Assembly: GCF_005768555.2 (NCBI RefSeq)
Contig: NZ_VCHX02000123.1
Location: 46,215 to 110,214, forward strand
Reading direction: 5' to 3'
DNA length: 64,000 nt
Source of the DNA: Streptomyces sporangiiformans
Lineage (GTDB): Bacteria; Actinomycetota; Actinomycetes; Streptomycetales; Streptomycetaceae
A program made the translations under genes and the position numbers. How positions within the stretch are numbered: position 1 is the stretch's first letter; the number at the start of each line of letters is the position of its first letter. Below the pieces are notes generated by a model that had not been told where the DNA came from, ran no database searches, and worked only from the letters and a program-made list of their open reading frames with translations. Of this stretch, positions 43,417 to 52,200 are shown piece after piece.

Positions 43417-45585
43417 TCAGAACGTGCCGCTGATGGGGATCTCGATGTCCGCCTGCGCGATCGGCGGGGGGTACTTCCCGTCGAACCGGTCATAGTGCTG
43501 GAGCGTAAACCAGTCGATGAAGCCGTACTCCGTGATCTCGTCGTCCGGGTCGAGACCGAAGTGGTCGTAGGAGTGGAAGACGAGCTTGCCGGAGAAGGAG
43601 TTGCCCTCGACCTTGTAGTCCTTCAGCGCGATCGTGTGGCCGTGGAACTGGTGGATCGCGATGGAGAGGGCGCGCTGGTTGGCGTCCCAGAGCGAGAAGT
43701 CGTACACCGGGTACTTCACGTCCTGGCGGAGGAACTCCTGGAAGAGGAAGTTCTTGGAGAGGTCCTCCTGGACCTTGAGCTGATCGGTGCGGCCCTTGTT
43801 GTCGATGAGGGACTGCGTGATGATCTGGCCGGCCTTGTCGGTGTACGTCTTCTCCTGCGGTGAGGCGCCGACGGCGCGGGACAGGGCCGTGCCGGAGCCG
43901 CGGTAGAGGTAGCGGCCGGGGTCGAAGTTGTCGTCGACGGTGACCGTGCCCGCGCCCTGGCCGCCGCGGCCGTAGCGGAAGGCGTTGCGGAGGTCGTCGA
44001 CGGACTGGGCGTAGTCGGCGTCGGCGCCGAGCTTGCCGAAGTTCATGATGTCGTTGAACTCGGCCCACATCCAGGACTCGGGCGTGATGCGGGCGACCCA
44101 GAACTCCCAGCCGAGGTCGGTGAGTTCGTCGAAGTTGTAGTCGTTGAAGGTGAGGTCGTCGGCGACGCGCGGGTCGGCCGGGACGGGCGGGCGCTGGGGG
44201 TCGGGGGCCTTGCGGCGGCCCTCGCGGAAGGACGACTGGTGGATCAGCATGTCGGTCGGGGGCGGGTCGCCCGGGTCACCCGGGTCCCCGCCGTCGCCGG
44301 GGCCGTCGGAGAGGATTCGCTTGCCAGGGGCCTTGGGGCCTGCCTTGTCGAAGGCGTGGCTGTCGAGGACGACGTACTTGGCGGAGCCGTCGGCCGTGGC
44401 CGTGATCGTGCTGCCGCTGCGCTGCTGGCCCGACTGCTTGACGAGGTGGCGGGCCTTCTCGTCGTAGCGGTAGAGGGCCGGTGCGGTGCCCTCCGTACGG
44501 TCGGGGTCGAGGCGGAAGGTGAGCCTTGCGGCGCCGTCCGCGGGGGCGGAGACCTGGAAGCCGTTGCCGAGGTAGCCCGGAGTGGACTCCGGGAACTCCC
44601 GCTGCTTGGCAGGGAGCCTGGTGACCTGGAAGCCGCCGACCTGCTTGGCGCGCAGGCCCTTGAGCGTGGCCTCGGCGGCGGTGGCGCCGCCGTCCGCGCG
44701 GCGGGTCACGTCGAAGGCGGAGTTCTTAGCGCGGGGGGAGGCGTTGAGCCTCGTCTCCTCGCCGTCCTGGACGCCGTCGCCGTCGGTGTCGGCCTTGGTG
44801 GGCTCCGTGCGGAGCTTCAGCTCGCGGGCGTCCGCGAGGCCGTCCTGGTCGGTGTCGGCGCGGGTGGGCGTGGTGCGGAGCTTGAGCTCGCGGGCGGCCG
44901 TGAGGCCGTCCTGGTCGGGATCTTCGGCGCCGTCCTTGGTGCCGTCGCCGTCGGTGTCGGCCTTGAGCGGGGTGCTGAAGCGGTAGCCGAGCTCGGCGAA
45001 GTCGGAGAGGCCGTCGCCGTCGGTGTCCTCGGACTTGGGGTCGAGCTTGGCGCGCACCTCCAGGTCGTCGGGGAGGCGGTCGCCGTCGGTGTCCTCCGTC
45101 GGCGAGATGCCGTGCTTGGCGAAGGACGCCCAAGTCGGGGTATCGGCCTTGGCGCCGGGCTCGGCGCGGTACCAGACGGTCTCGGTCCTGCCCGGCTGGA
45201 GGGTGTTCGTGGGGCCGACGCCCTGGAGCGTCGTGCGCGCGTCCTGAGGGGCGGCGAGCTTCGCGGCGGAGGTGTCCGTGATGCGGTCAGAGAGCTCGAA
45301 GGTCAGCGACCATTTGGAGACGGGGTGATCGGAGACGTTCTCGAGCTGGAGCCGGGCTACGTACGAGCCCTCCGTCGCTCTGCCGCGGAGGGCGGCCGGG
45401 ACCTGGCTCCACGCCGCGTCGCCGGGGGCGACCTGGCGGTAGGAGACGTCGACCGTGTTGTCGCGGTAGAGCGTCGCCCCGTCGGTGGCCGCGCCGTCGC
45501 CGGGGGTTCCCGCGGCGGCGGGCACGGCCGTGCCGAGGAGAAGGAGTAAGGCCGCGCCGAGGGGCACGGCGGCGCTTCTGTTCAT
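43417..45585 (-). CDS. Secreted protein with thrombospondin type-3 repeats and DUF3289-like C-terminus
   Basis: A 722-residue exported protein. A Sec signal peptide spans 1-26 (AAGTPG cleavage region). Residues ~30-160 form a beta-rich domain. About 160-295 are six or so TSP3 calcium repeats (DTDGDGLSD, DTDQDGLAD, DTDGDGVQDGEE). A linker leads to a C-terminal domain from ~480 with ALSIAIHQFHGHTIALKDYK and SYDHFGLDPDDEITEYGFID, ending GTF. That end resembles DUF3289 from proteobacterial secreted or toxin-like proteins, as far as I can tell by eye. ATG 45585 follows GGGAGGCCCC. Its cotranscribed neighbour may be an immunity or anchoring protein. Confidence 0.75.
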   Translation of the reverse strand: MNRSAAVPLGAALLLLLGTAVPAAAGTPGDGAATDGATLYRDNTVDVSYRQVAPGDAAWSQVPAALRGRATEGSYVARLQLENVSDHPVSKWSLTFELSDRITDTSAAKLAAPQDARTTLQGVGPTNTLQPGRTETVWYRAEPGAKADTPTWASFAKHGISPTEDTDGDRLPDDLEVRAKLDPKSEDTDGDGLSDFAELGYRFSTPLKADTDGDGTKDGAEDPDQDGLTAARELKLRTTPTRADTDQDGLADARELKLRTEPTKADTDGDGVQDGEETRLNASPRAKNSAFDVTRRADGGATAAEATLKGLRAKQVGGFQVTRLPAKQREFPESTPGYLGNGFQVSAPADGAARLTFRLDPDRTEGTAPALYRYDEKARHLVKQSGQQRSGSTITATADGSAKYVVLDSHAFDKAGPKAPGKRILSDGPGDGGDPGDPGDPPPTDMLIHQSSFREGRRKAPDPQRPPVPADPRVADDLTFNDYNFDELTDLGWEFWVARITPESWMWAEFNDIMNFGKLGADADYAQSVDDLRNAFRYGRGGQGAGTVTVDDNFDPGRYLYRGSGTALSRAVGASPQEKTYTDKAGQIITQSLIDNKGRTDQLKVQEDLSKNFLFQEFLRQDVKYPVYDFSLWDANQRALSIAIHQFHGHTIALKDYKVEGNSFSGKLVFHSYDHFGLDPDDEITEYGFIDWFTLQHYDRFDGKYPPPIAQADIEIPISGTF

Positions 45586-45729
45586 GGGGCCTCCCATGTC
45601 TGAAGACATGCCTGTTGTCTCGAAGCTGCCGTTGTGTCACGGCAGTTCGGAATCGAACGGGGAAGCTAGCAGACGTGGGGGATGGTTCCCAAGGTGTGGT
45701 GGAGGCGAAATTGAAACGTTTGGGAGATT

Positions 45730-45922
45730 GGTAAGCCCTGTTCCGCTTGTGTTCCTGCTCTGCCTGGGCATCAGCCTGGCGACCAAGGAGGAGCTCGGGG
45801 CCAACGGCGGCTACGTGCTCTTCCCGAGCAATCCGACCTTCGAGTCCTACAACGTGGTCCTCTCCGGCGGCGTGGTCACGCGGGCCGCGGTGGTCAGCGT
45901 CGTCATCACCCGTCCGGTTTGA
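45730..45922 (+). pseudogene. Sugar ABC-transporter permease fragment (LplC/MalG type)
   Basis: SLATKEELGANGGYVLFPSN and PTFESYNVVLSGGVVTRAAV are the first periplasmic part of an LplC-type permease, followed at once by a stop. The rest is absent. Confidence 0.5.
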
Positions 45923-46024
45923 TCACTTGGTGTCCAAGGTGGCCCAGGGCCCGACGGGGTTGCGGGCGGATCCCCCTGGGGAAATGAGCGGCAGAGCCCC
46001 AAGTCCCCTTGGTACGGTGCGCCG

Positions 46025-46459
46025 ATGTCAGCGATCAAGAAGTTCCAAGTCACCTTTGACTGCGCAGAACCTGAGCGTCTCGCTCGTTTCTGGTGCGAGG
46101 TGTTGGGCTACGTTGTACCGCCACCACCAGAGGGATTTGCCACTTGGGATGATTTCAAGCGTTCGCAGCCACCTGAGCAGCGGGATTCATGGTTCGCCTG
46201 CATAGATCCCTCAGGTGTGGGTCCGCGACTGTACTTCCAGCGCGTCCCCGAAGGGAAGGCCGTCAAGAACCGGGTGCATCTTGATGTGCGGGTCGGCACC
46301 GGACTCATGGGTAAAGAGCGCCTCGCCGCACTTGAGGCCGAATGCGCACGACTGGTCCCGCTCGGCGCAGTACACGTGCGAACGCTGTATGCCGATGAGG
46401 AAAACGAGTCGTGCATCCCGATGCTGGACATCGAGGGCAACGAGTTCTGTATCGACTGA
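46025..46459 (+). CDS. VOC-family (glyoxalase-like) protein
   Basis: A 144-residue protein of the 'glyoxalase-like domain' type common in Streptomyces. Paired beta-alpha-beta-beta-beta modules are seen: KKFQVTFDCAEPERLARFWC, LYFQRVPEGKAVKNRVHLDV, and IPMLDIEGNEFCID. The two Glu/His metal positions are only partly evident. Possible roles include metal-dependent isomerisation or antibiotic binding; none can be chosen. It is isolated, next to a broken IS5 element. Confidence 0.85.
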   Translation: MSAIKKFQVTFDCAEPERLARFWCEVLGYVVPPPPEGFATWDDFKRSQPPEQRDSWFACIDPSGVGPRLYFQRVPEGKAVKNRVHLDVRVGTGLMGKERLAALEAECARLVPLGAVHVRTLYADEENESCIPMLDIEGNEFCID

Positions 46460-46476
46460 AGCACGTGGGGCGGGAG

Positions 46477-47245
46477 TCATCCCGTGAGGGCGAGGTTGTG
46501 CAGCCGGGCGATGCCGAGCTTGGCGGTGTGAACGCCGTCGCCTTTCAGGCGGCAGTCGCGAAGGATCTTCCAGGTCTTCATCCGCGCGAAGACGTGCTCG
46601 ACGCGGGCTCGGCCCTTGCGGTGGGAGGTGTTGTGCTCCTCCTTCCACGCCGGCAGTTCGGTCTGGCCGCGTTCACGGCGGTGCGGGATGAGCAGGCCGG
46701 TACCCCGGTAGCCGCCGCCCGCGATGACCGTGGCCCGGCCAACGGCGGCCTTCACACCGGACCGTTCCCACGCCTTGCAATCATTGCGGTTGCCCGTGAC
46801 CGGCCGGCCGACGGCGACGACGAGTCGGGGTCGGCGTCGTTGACGACCTGGTGGTTGGTCGAGTACCGGTAGCTCTTCGACACCTCGGCAACCGTATGAT
46901 CGCGCGTGGGGACCAAGGTGCCATCGACGATCAGCACGGCGTCCTTACGCAACCGCTGACGGGACTGAAGCGCGAGCGACGGTCCGAGGTGGCCGATGAT
47001 GCGGTTAGCGGCCGACTTCGACACCCCGAACAGCTCTGCGAGCTGCCGCAGCGTCAAGTTCATACGCCAGTAGGCCGCTACCAGCAGGATCCGGTCCTAC
47101 AAGGTCAGGCTCCACGGTCGGCCCTTGCGTACTGGGCTCGTACTTTCGCTCCGTATCGCAGTGACCAGCTTGCCGAACTGCCGCGGGCTCAGCCCGGTGA
47201 ACGGGGCTATCCAGGATGGCTCCGACGCCGTAATCAGACCAGGAA
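46477..47245 (-). mobile_element. IS5-family transposase (DDE_4 type), three lesions
   Basis: Minus-strand fragments in order: GLSPRQFGKLVTAIRSESTS, then a TAG (47097-47099) where Glu is usual. Next come DRILLVAAYWRMNLTLRQLA, VLIVDGTLVPTRDH with the first Asp, and a frameshift or deletion near 46780-46800. Finally, TVIAGGGYRGTGLLIPHRRE and RARVEHVFARMKTWKILRDC. The catalytic middle is partly lost. Its right boundary cuts the repeat-protein gene at about 47250. Confidence 0.75.
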
Positions 47246-47253
47246 CGGCAAGA

Positions 47254-47877
47254 TCATGCCACCGCCCCGGCGCGCGTGACCGGGCCTGCCAGCAGCGCCG
47301 GGAGCAGGTCGACAGGCGGGACGGGATGGGGAAGCGGTCGGTAGTAGGTCGCGCAGGCTCCTGCGCGCACCGCGTCCTCGGGATCCGTAAGCAGGAGCCG
47401 ACGCACCGGTTCCGGGGCCTGCGGCCACCATTCGGCAAGCGTCGCCCCGATCTTCGGCTCCGGGTCGGCCGCGAGCCGGGCGCGCAGATCCGTCGGCACA
47501 TGATCGCTCTGCGCCAGGTACTCGCGCACCTGCAGGTCGGCGTCGCCGAGCAGCCGCTCGAACAGCTCTCGCGGTGCGCCGTACGCGCCGACCACTACGG
47601 TCGCGCGTATCGCCGGATCCGGGTGGTCGATAAGCGTCATCCGGAAGGCATGCGGGAGGCTGCGGTTGAGCGCGAGCGAGTGCGTGAGCCAGTGATCATC
47701 GACGGCGATGACCTCGGCGATCATGTCGTCGGCCAGGTCCAGGCGCTTGGCAACGCTGCCAAAGCCCCTGCGATAGGTGAAGAGGCGGCGGACGAGTTCG
47801 GGAGGCAGCACAGGGTTCCCAGCGAGTCCCTCCACCACCTTGTCGAGGTGAACCGGCGGCGGCGTGACGTCCGACAC
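47254..47877 (-). CDS. Leucine-rich-variant/HEAT-like repeat protein, probably 3'-truncated
   Basis: A 207-residue all-helical repeat protein with units such as GLAGNPVLPPELVRRLF, HPDPAIRATVVVGAYG, DADLQVREYLAQSDHVP and DPEPKIGATLAEWWP. These are LRV-type alpha-helical repeats used for protein binding. Relatives, including the plus-strand gene at 48142, are more than twice as long. The coding frame ends exactly where the IS5 element begins, so the C-terminal repeats were likely removed. GTG 47877 is chosen where bias starts. Confidence 0.55.
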   Translation of the reverse strand: MSDVTPPPVHLDKVVEGLAGNPVLPPELVRRLFTYRRGFGSVAKRLDLADDMIAEVIAVDDHWLTHSLALNRSLPHAFRMTLIDHPDPAIRATVVVGAYGAPRELFERLLGDADLQVREYLAQSDHVPTDLRARLAADPEPKIGATLAEWWPQAPEPVRRLLLTDPEDAVRAGACATYYRPLPHPVPPVDLLPALLAGPVTRAGAVA

Positions 47878-48141
47878 GGCAAGCGACCCTTCTGGCTCGG
47901 CGAGCTGACCGCAGAGTTTCTCATGCGTGGTTGTTTTCTTGCGCTCCGCAAAGACAATGGGGACTTCGGCTGAGCAGGTCTGTCCGATCATCGATCCTGG
48001 AGCGGGCAGATTCAAATTCAGCCAGCGCCAACAAGGCGGCCTGCTCCGTGGCAGGATGACGACGCGTTGACCCGAAAGCCCGATGCCGCGTAGGCGTTCC
48101 GAAGGGGCTACGTGCCAAGCGACGGGTCGGAGAGCTGAGAC

Positions 48142-49536
48142 ATGGTCGCCTTCTATTCCTCCGCGCTGGACGGAGTCGCCGCCAACCCGGCCCTTCCCAC
48201 ACCGCTGCTGCTGCGACTGATCGTCTTCGACGGCGGAGGCCACGGCCCTCCCTTCCAAGCCCTCCACCGGCCGGGACTGCCCGAACAGGTCGTGGCGGCT
48301 GTCCTCACCCACCCGGTCCTGGACGCGCGAGTCCAGTTCGCGATGAGCGGCCAGGCGGATGCTGAGCAGCGAGCCCGGCTCGCGGACGACCCCTCGCCCA
48401 AGGTGCGGGCCGCCGTCGCAAACGGACCCGAGTGGACCCACGATCACCGGACGAAGGTCCGTCCGCTGCCGGACGCCGTGTGCGGGTGTCTCCTGGAAGA
48501 CCCCGAACCCTCCGTGCGGAGCGCACTGTTGCACTCGCCCCATTTGGCGCCGTCCTTCCTCGCCTCCCTGGTCCGGCATCCCGATCCGGCCGCACGACGT
48601 GCCGCCCTGCGCGTCTGGGACGAATTGACGCCGCACGGACGTACCACGCTGCTCGACGACCCCGACCCCGAGGTACGGCGGTCTGCGGCGCTGTGCGCGT
48701 GTCCTTGCGACGCACAGCTCACGGCGGCGCTGCTCCGTGACCCCGCCGCCCTGCCCGAGGCGCTGAGTCGGGGGCTTCTCAATCGCGCGGACGCCGAGCG
48801 GTTCCTCATCGAGGGCGTCCATCTGGTCGAACTCGCCGGTAATCCGTCTCTGCCGGCCGACCTCGTGGATCGTCTCGCCGTCGACCCCGACGAAGGGGTA
48901 CGGCTCGCCGTCTCCCTCCGGCCCGAGCTGACCGAGTCCCGACGCGCCGCGATCGATTTCACTGTGGCTCCGCACGCACGGGGTGACGTGGACTGGGTGG
49001 CGGCTGGCATCGCCGATCAGGACGTGCTGCACCGGGCCGCGACCTCCGCCCATCCTCTGCTGCGCCGCGCTGCGGCCCGCAGCCCTCACCTGCCGCCCGA
49101 TCTCCTGCGGCTTCTGGCCGAGGACACGGACGTCGTCGTGCGCACCCACCTGGCCGTGCATCACCCCGAAACCCCGGAGGAGGTCCTGATGAGCGTGTAC
49201 GCACGGCTCGGCGGGACGTTCTCCGCCTGGATGGCGACCGGTCACCCCTGTTTCCCCCGCGAGGGGCTCGCCGCCCGCTTCGCGGACCATCCGGACGGGA
49301 TCTACCGACAGCTGGCAGTCCGCGACCCCGCCGCCGGCTCCGATCTGATCGAGCGGCTCAGCCACGATCCGGACGTCTGGACGCGCCAGGCGGCGACTCG
49401 CGACCCGCGCCTGCCGCTTCCTCGGCTCCTCGAGGCCCTCGCCCTGCCAGAGCTGGCCTCCAGCGCGGGTGCTAACCCGGCCCTTCCCCCGGGTGAGATG
49501 GCCGTGGTCATGGACGAGGCCGGGGTACCCGCATGA
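48142..49536 (+). CDS. Leucine-rich-variant/HEAT-like repeat protein
   Basis: A 464-residue protein built almost wholly of ~22-28-residue helical repeats with a recurring D-P-x-x-x-V/A-R motif: DDPSPKVRAAVANGPEW, EDPEPSVRSALLHSPHL, DDPDPEVRRSAALCA, SHDPDVWTRQAATRDPR. Such LRV/HEAT-like arrays are scaffolds; no enzyme domain is present. It is divergent from a shortened paralogue at 47877 and followed by a coupled 37-residue membrane peptide. Confidence 0.75.
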   Translation: MVAFYSSALDGVAANPALPTPLLLRLIVFDGGGHGPPFQALHRPGLPEQVVAAVLTHPVLDARVQFAMSGQADAEQRARLADDPSPKVRAAVANGPEWTHDHRTKVRPLPDAVCGCLLEDPEPSVRSALLHSPHLAPSFLASLVRHPDPAARRAALRVWDELTPHGRTTLLDDPDPEVRRSAALCACPCDAQLTAALLRDPAALPEALSRGLLNRADAERFLIEGVHLVELAGNPSLPADLVDRLAVDPDEGVRLAVSLRPELTESRRAAIDFTVAPHARGDVDWVAAGIADQDVLHRAATSAHPLLRRAAARSPHLPPDLLRLLAEDTDVVVRTHLAVHHPETPEEVLMSVYARLGGTFSAWMATGHPCFPREGLAARFADHPDGIYRQLAVRDPAAGSDLIERLSHDPDVWTRQAATRDPRLPLPRLLEALALPELASSAGANPALPPGEMAVVMDEAGVPA

Positions 49537-49646
49537 CGACGGGTGCCCGCCTCCAACCCCACCTCCCCAAGACAGCTCTGGGACTCCTCCTCGGCGCACT
49601 GGCCACAGCAGTTGGCGTCCTCTACCTGATGCACTCCGTCCGCTGA
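49533..49646 (+). CDS. Small single-pass membrane peptide
   Basis: 37 residues. ATG overlaps the stop of the repeat-protein gene as ATGA. One hydrophobic helix (TALGLLLGALATAVGVLYLM) follows a short basic N-terminus. Coupling suggests it is translated with, and may anchor, the repeat protein. Too short for family assignment. Confidence 0.45.
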   Translation: MTTGARLQPHLPKTALGLLLGALATAVGVLYLMHSVR

Positions 49647-49689
49647 TTGCGTGTCAGACCTGATTCCCACCGCACTACGGGGAGATGGG

Positions 49690-49935
49690 GCCGTTCTTCT
49701 TGTCCGGGTGCGCCGACAGGACGTGAGCATCCACACGAACCAGCGTCCCGCGCTGTCCCGGCTCACGGTCACCGTGGTCGGCATTGCCCCCTCGGGAAGG
49801 GGACGCGACCAGACGATGTCCAGCGGATCGGCCATCTTCGCCAAGTACAGACAACCGTCACGAAGCCGGAATGCCGAGGACGTGTACTCCGCGCTCGCAC
49901 AGGAGTTCTTCTTCGCCTTGAAACGCGTGCTGCGG
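49690..49935 (-). mobile_element. TnpB (IS605/IS607-type) fragment
   Basis: The minus strand reads RFKAKKNSCASAEYTSSAFR and LDIVWSRPLPEGAMPTTVTV, then SRDSAGRWFV, the pre-RuvC beta-barrel part of TnpB. The RuvC catalytic half is missing and no guide-RNA end can be judged. Confidence 0.6.
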
Positions 49936-49959
49936 TTGTCCCCGCGGCGGTTGGGGCAC

Positions 49960-50132
49960 TCGCCTGCAGCGGCTACGGAGTATTGCTTGTCAGGACGACC
50001 CTGCATGCTCAGATGGACATCACGCCATGGGGCAACTGGCTCCTGACCGCCTGCTATCCGCCTGTGGCCGCCTGGGGGCCGCTGCTGGGTGTGGTGACCG
50101 TGCACTACTACCGGCGCCGCACGCGCGGGTGA
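49960..50132 (+). pseudogene. C-terminal end of a small membrane protein
   Basis: GYGVLLVRTTLHAQMDITPW and PVAAWGPLLGVVTVHYYRRR, then stop: two helices and a basic tail. It follows the TnpB fragment directly and has no start of its own. Confidence 0.35.
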
Positions 50133-50150
50133 GGGGCGGAAGCTCCGTCA

Positions 50151-50250
50151 GCTGGTGGCGGCGCCTTGCGCCGCCCGGGCATCACGGCGGATCGCCGCGT
50201 ACAGATCGACCTTGGACTTCCGGCGCCATCGCGCCTTCCCCCCGCAGAGA
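50151..50250 (-). mobile_element. Possible IS21 IstA N-terminal scrap
   Basis: The minus strand reads RRKSKVDLYAAIRRDARA, like the first residues of Streptomyces IstA transposases (xxLFAAIRRDARVEG). It stops 7 residues later. Of interest because IS21-like ends without transposase occur elsewhere in the window. Confidence 0.3.
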
Positions 50251-50317
50251 ACCCGCCAAGCTCCCACCGCAAGGCCCCAGGTGTTGCCAGAACTCAGATA
50301 CATCGCCCTCCGGGGTG

Positions 50318-50575
50318 TCAGCTCCCACGTACAAACCCACATGTAAGACAACAGGCCCGTTCCGTACGTGCCCTACCGATATCCGATGGTTCTTCAGGCA
50401 TGTTGGGCATCTGAGGGACTTCCGGGTCGCCGGTGGTGCAGTACGGCAGCGACCTCGTCAGATCCGCGTCGAGTTCCGGGTTCTCCCGGCCCCACTCCTT
50501 GACCTGGCGTTCGTGCCCGGCGCGAGTGCGCTGTAGAGCCTGATGGAGTCGTTCGGCCCGCACCGAAGACGTCAT
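50318..50575 (-). CDS. Small hydrophilic protein, unknown
   Basis: An 85-residue ORF (MTSSVRAERLHQALQRTRAG) with fair codon bias in the first 55 codons, weaker at the end. No domain. Could be a truncated gene. Confidence 0.3.
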   Translation of the reverse strand: MTSSVRAERLHQALQRTRAGHERQVKEWGRENPELDADLTRSLPYCTTGDPEVPQMPNMPEEPSDIGRARTERACCLTCGFVRGS

Positions 50576-50692
50576 GGTGCGGCCTTGCCCTACTCCTGTG
50601 GCCCGCTCCCCCGCCCTATGCGGCGACTCTGCCTAGTGCTTCGTGCGTCCACGATGAGACCCGGCTGCCGACGCCTCCTAAACTCTCATGTC

Positions 50693-51274
50693 ATGCTCTC
50701 TCCATCCCCTCATGCCACTGTGCTCCATGCTGGCCGCAGGACCGTGCTGGGCCTCCTGATTGCGGCTGTCCTCCCACTTCTCCTGGGGGTCTTCGGGGTG
50801 GGCGGACTGGTGACGGGCCGGGTCACCACGGAGATACTGATCATGGTGGGCGTCGGCGCGCTCGGCGTACTGATGCTGGTGGTGGCATGGCGGCAACGGC
50901 ATCAAAAGATCGCCGCGGACCACACGGGACTGTGGGTGCACAACGGCCGTGCCCAGCAGGTCATCCAGTGGGAATCGGTGGCCGGCATCGGCGTGTACTA
51001 CACCGCACAGGCCATATCGCTGGAGGTGGTCCCCCGCGGCCCGGCCAATGACCGCGACCCCGTCCTGCGTGCCCTGATCCGCGATGACGAACCGCTGGCA
51101 CCAGAACTGCCCCGAGTCCGCTATCGCATCACACTGCCCCAGGTCGGATGGCGCACTCTGGTGGAGGCGGTCCGGCGCCGCAGCGAAACCCACCCCTCCC
51201 TCCTGTGGTGCGGTCAGATCAACTACAACCCGGTCATGGCGGCTCTTGCTCGTCGGCGGTCTGATCGCACCTGA
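50693..51274 (+). CDS. Membrane protein of unknown function
   Basis: A 193-residue protein with two transmembrane helices (VLGLLIAAVLPLLLGVFGVG and LIMVGVGALGVLMLVVAW, about residues 17-75) and a soluble beta-rich C-terminus. That part (GLWVHNGRAQQVIQWESVAG...) looks like a bacterial PH-like domain: it follows the helix pair with 'W..V..I'. The start could also be ATG 50654, 13 codons earlier. It is isolated. Confidence 0.65.
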   Translation: MLSPSPHATVLHAGRRTVLGLLIAAVLPLLLGVFGVGGLVTGRVTTEILIMVGVGALGVLMLVVAWRQRHQKIAADHTGLWVHNGRAQQVIQWESVAGIGVYYTAQAISLEVVPRGPANDRDPVLRALIRDDEPLAPELPRVRYRITLPQVGWRTLVEAVRRRSETHPSLLWCGQINYNPVMAALARRRSDRT

Positions 51275-51474
51275 CGGAGCGGCAAGCCCCGGTGATGCAG
51301 GAAGGCCCCGGACTGAGGCGAATTGGAGGAATCTCCCTGTATCTCGCGGTGGCTCCCCTCACCAGCGCAGAGACGCCAGCTGCTCCGAGACGCCGGCAGC
51401 AGGGGCTGACCGAGACGGTCGGCGAGGCCATGACCGCACCCTTCAGCCTGTACCTGGACCGCAGCATCCGGGGC

Positions 51475-51951
51475 TCAGGAAGCGGTGGTGTCGCGGAGTT
51501 CCACGACCATTTCAGCCTCGACTGCGATGTTGAGGACGAGCTGGTCGGCCGCGATGGCGCTGCGGGCGTGCCGTCCACGTTCGCCGAACACGGAGCCCAT
51601 CAGGTCGGAGACTCCGTTGATGACCGCCGCCTGCCGGTAGAAGCCTGGGGCGCTGCTCACCCAGCCGAGGATCTTGACGACGCGATGTACTCGGTCCAGC
51701 GATCCGATCTCGGCACGCAGAGCTGACAAGAGGTTGAGACCGGTCAGGCGTGCTGCCTGGTAGCCCTCTTCCTCGGTGAGATCCTCACCGATCCGGCCGG
51801 CATAGCGCACGGTGCCATCGGTGATGGGACCTTGTCCGGAGAGGAAAACCAGGTTTCCTGCGGTGACGGCCCCCACGTAGTTGCCCGCCGGTTCGGTGAG
51901 TGCGGGCAGGTCGAGATTCAGTTCGGCCAGGCGTGCTTCTGGTGATGTCAT
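51475..51951 (-). CDS. RidA/YjgF-family protein (YabJ-like)
   Basis: A 158-residue RidA-superfamily protein. AGNYVGAVTAGNLVFLSGQG is the family start, NLLSALRAEIGSLDRVHRVV the central helix, and LGWVSSAPGFYRQAAVINGV and FGERGRHARSAIAA the subgroup with an E/R-rich loop. The catalytic Arg of true RidA (R in the PxxPxxRS motif) is represented by HARSAIA. Enamine/imine deaminase or ligand-binding trimer. The acyl-CoA dehydrogenase scrap and broken phzF upstream may have been its operon partners. Confidence 0.88.
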   Translation of the reverse strand: MTSPEARLAELNLDLPALTEPAGNYVGAVTAGNLVFLSGQGPITDGTVRYAGRIGEDLTEEEGYQAARLTGLNLLSALRAEIGSLDRVHRVVKILGWVSSAPGFYRQAAVINGVSDLMGSVFGERGRHARSAIAADQLVLNIAVEAEMVVELRDTTAS

Positions 51952-52084
51952 GTTTCTGCTCCCTTGAAGTTGAGGTCTGGTGGTGGGAAGTCGAGTACTG
52001 AGGTTGCCGGGCGTACCGGCGGCGCGAGGATCGGGCCGTGACGAAGCCGGCGAGGACTGACCGGTCGGAAGGTGGCTGTCCCGT

Positions 52085-52150
52085 GGTCTCGCGTCCGAGG
52101 ATCTGGCGAGCTATGACCCACTTGTGGATCTCGTTGGCGCCTTGCTGTAG
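52085..52150 (-). pseudogene. Acyl-CoA dehydrogenase C-terminal scrap
   Basis: QQGANEIHKWVIARQILGRE matches the conserved end of acyl-CoA dehydrogenases (GGxNEIxxxIIAR). Nothing else of the gene remains. Confidence 0.4.
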
Positions 52151-52200
52151 CGGTCGATCGCCTCGACCGGGGCGCGTGCCGGTGTTCGTGCCCATCATCG

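Noticed and set aside
44239..45549. 436-residue plus-strand ORF opposite the calcium-repeat gene
   Set aside because: A Val/Gly/Glu-rich shadow of repeats on the minus strand; no ribosome site.
47254..49599. 781-residue minus-strand ORF spanning both repeat-protein genes
   Set aside because: The right two thirds are antisense to the well-biased plus-strand gene. Only 47254-47877 has a real minus-strand signal.
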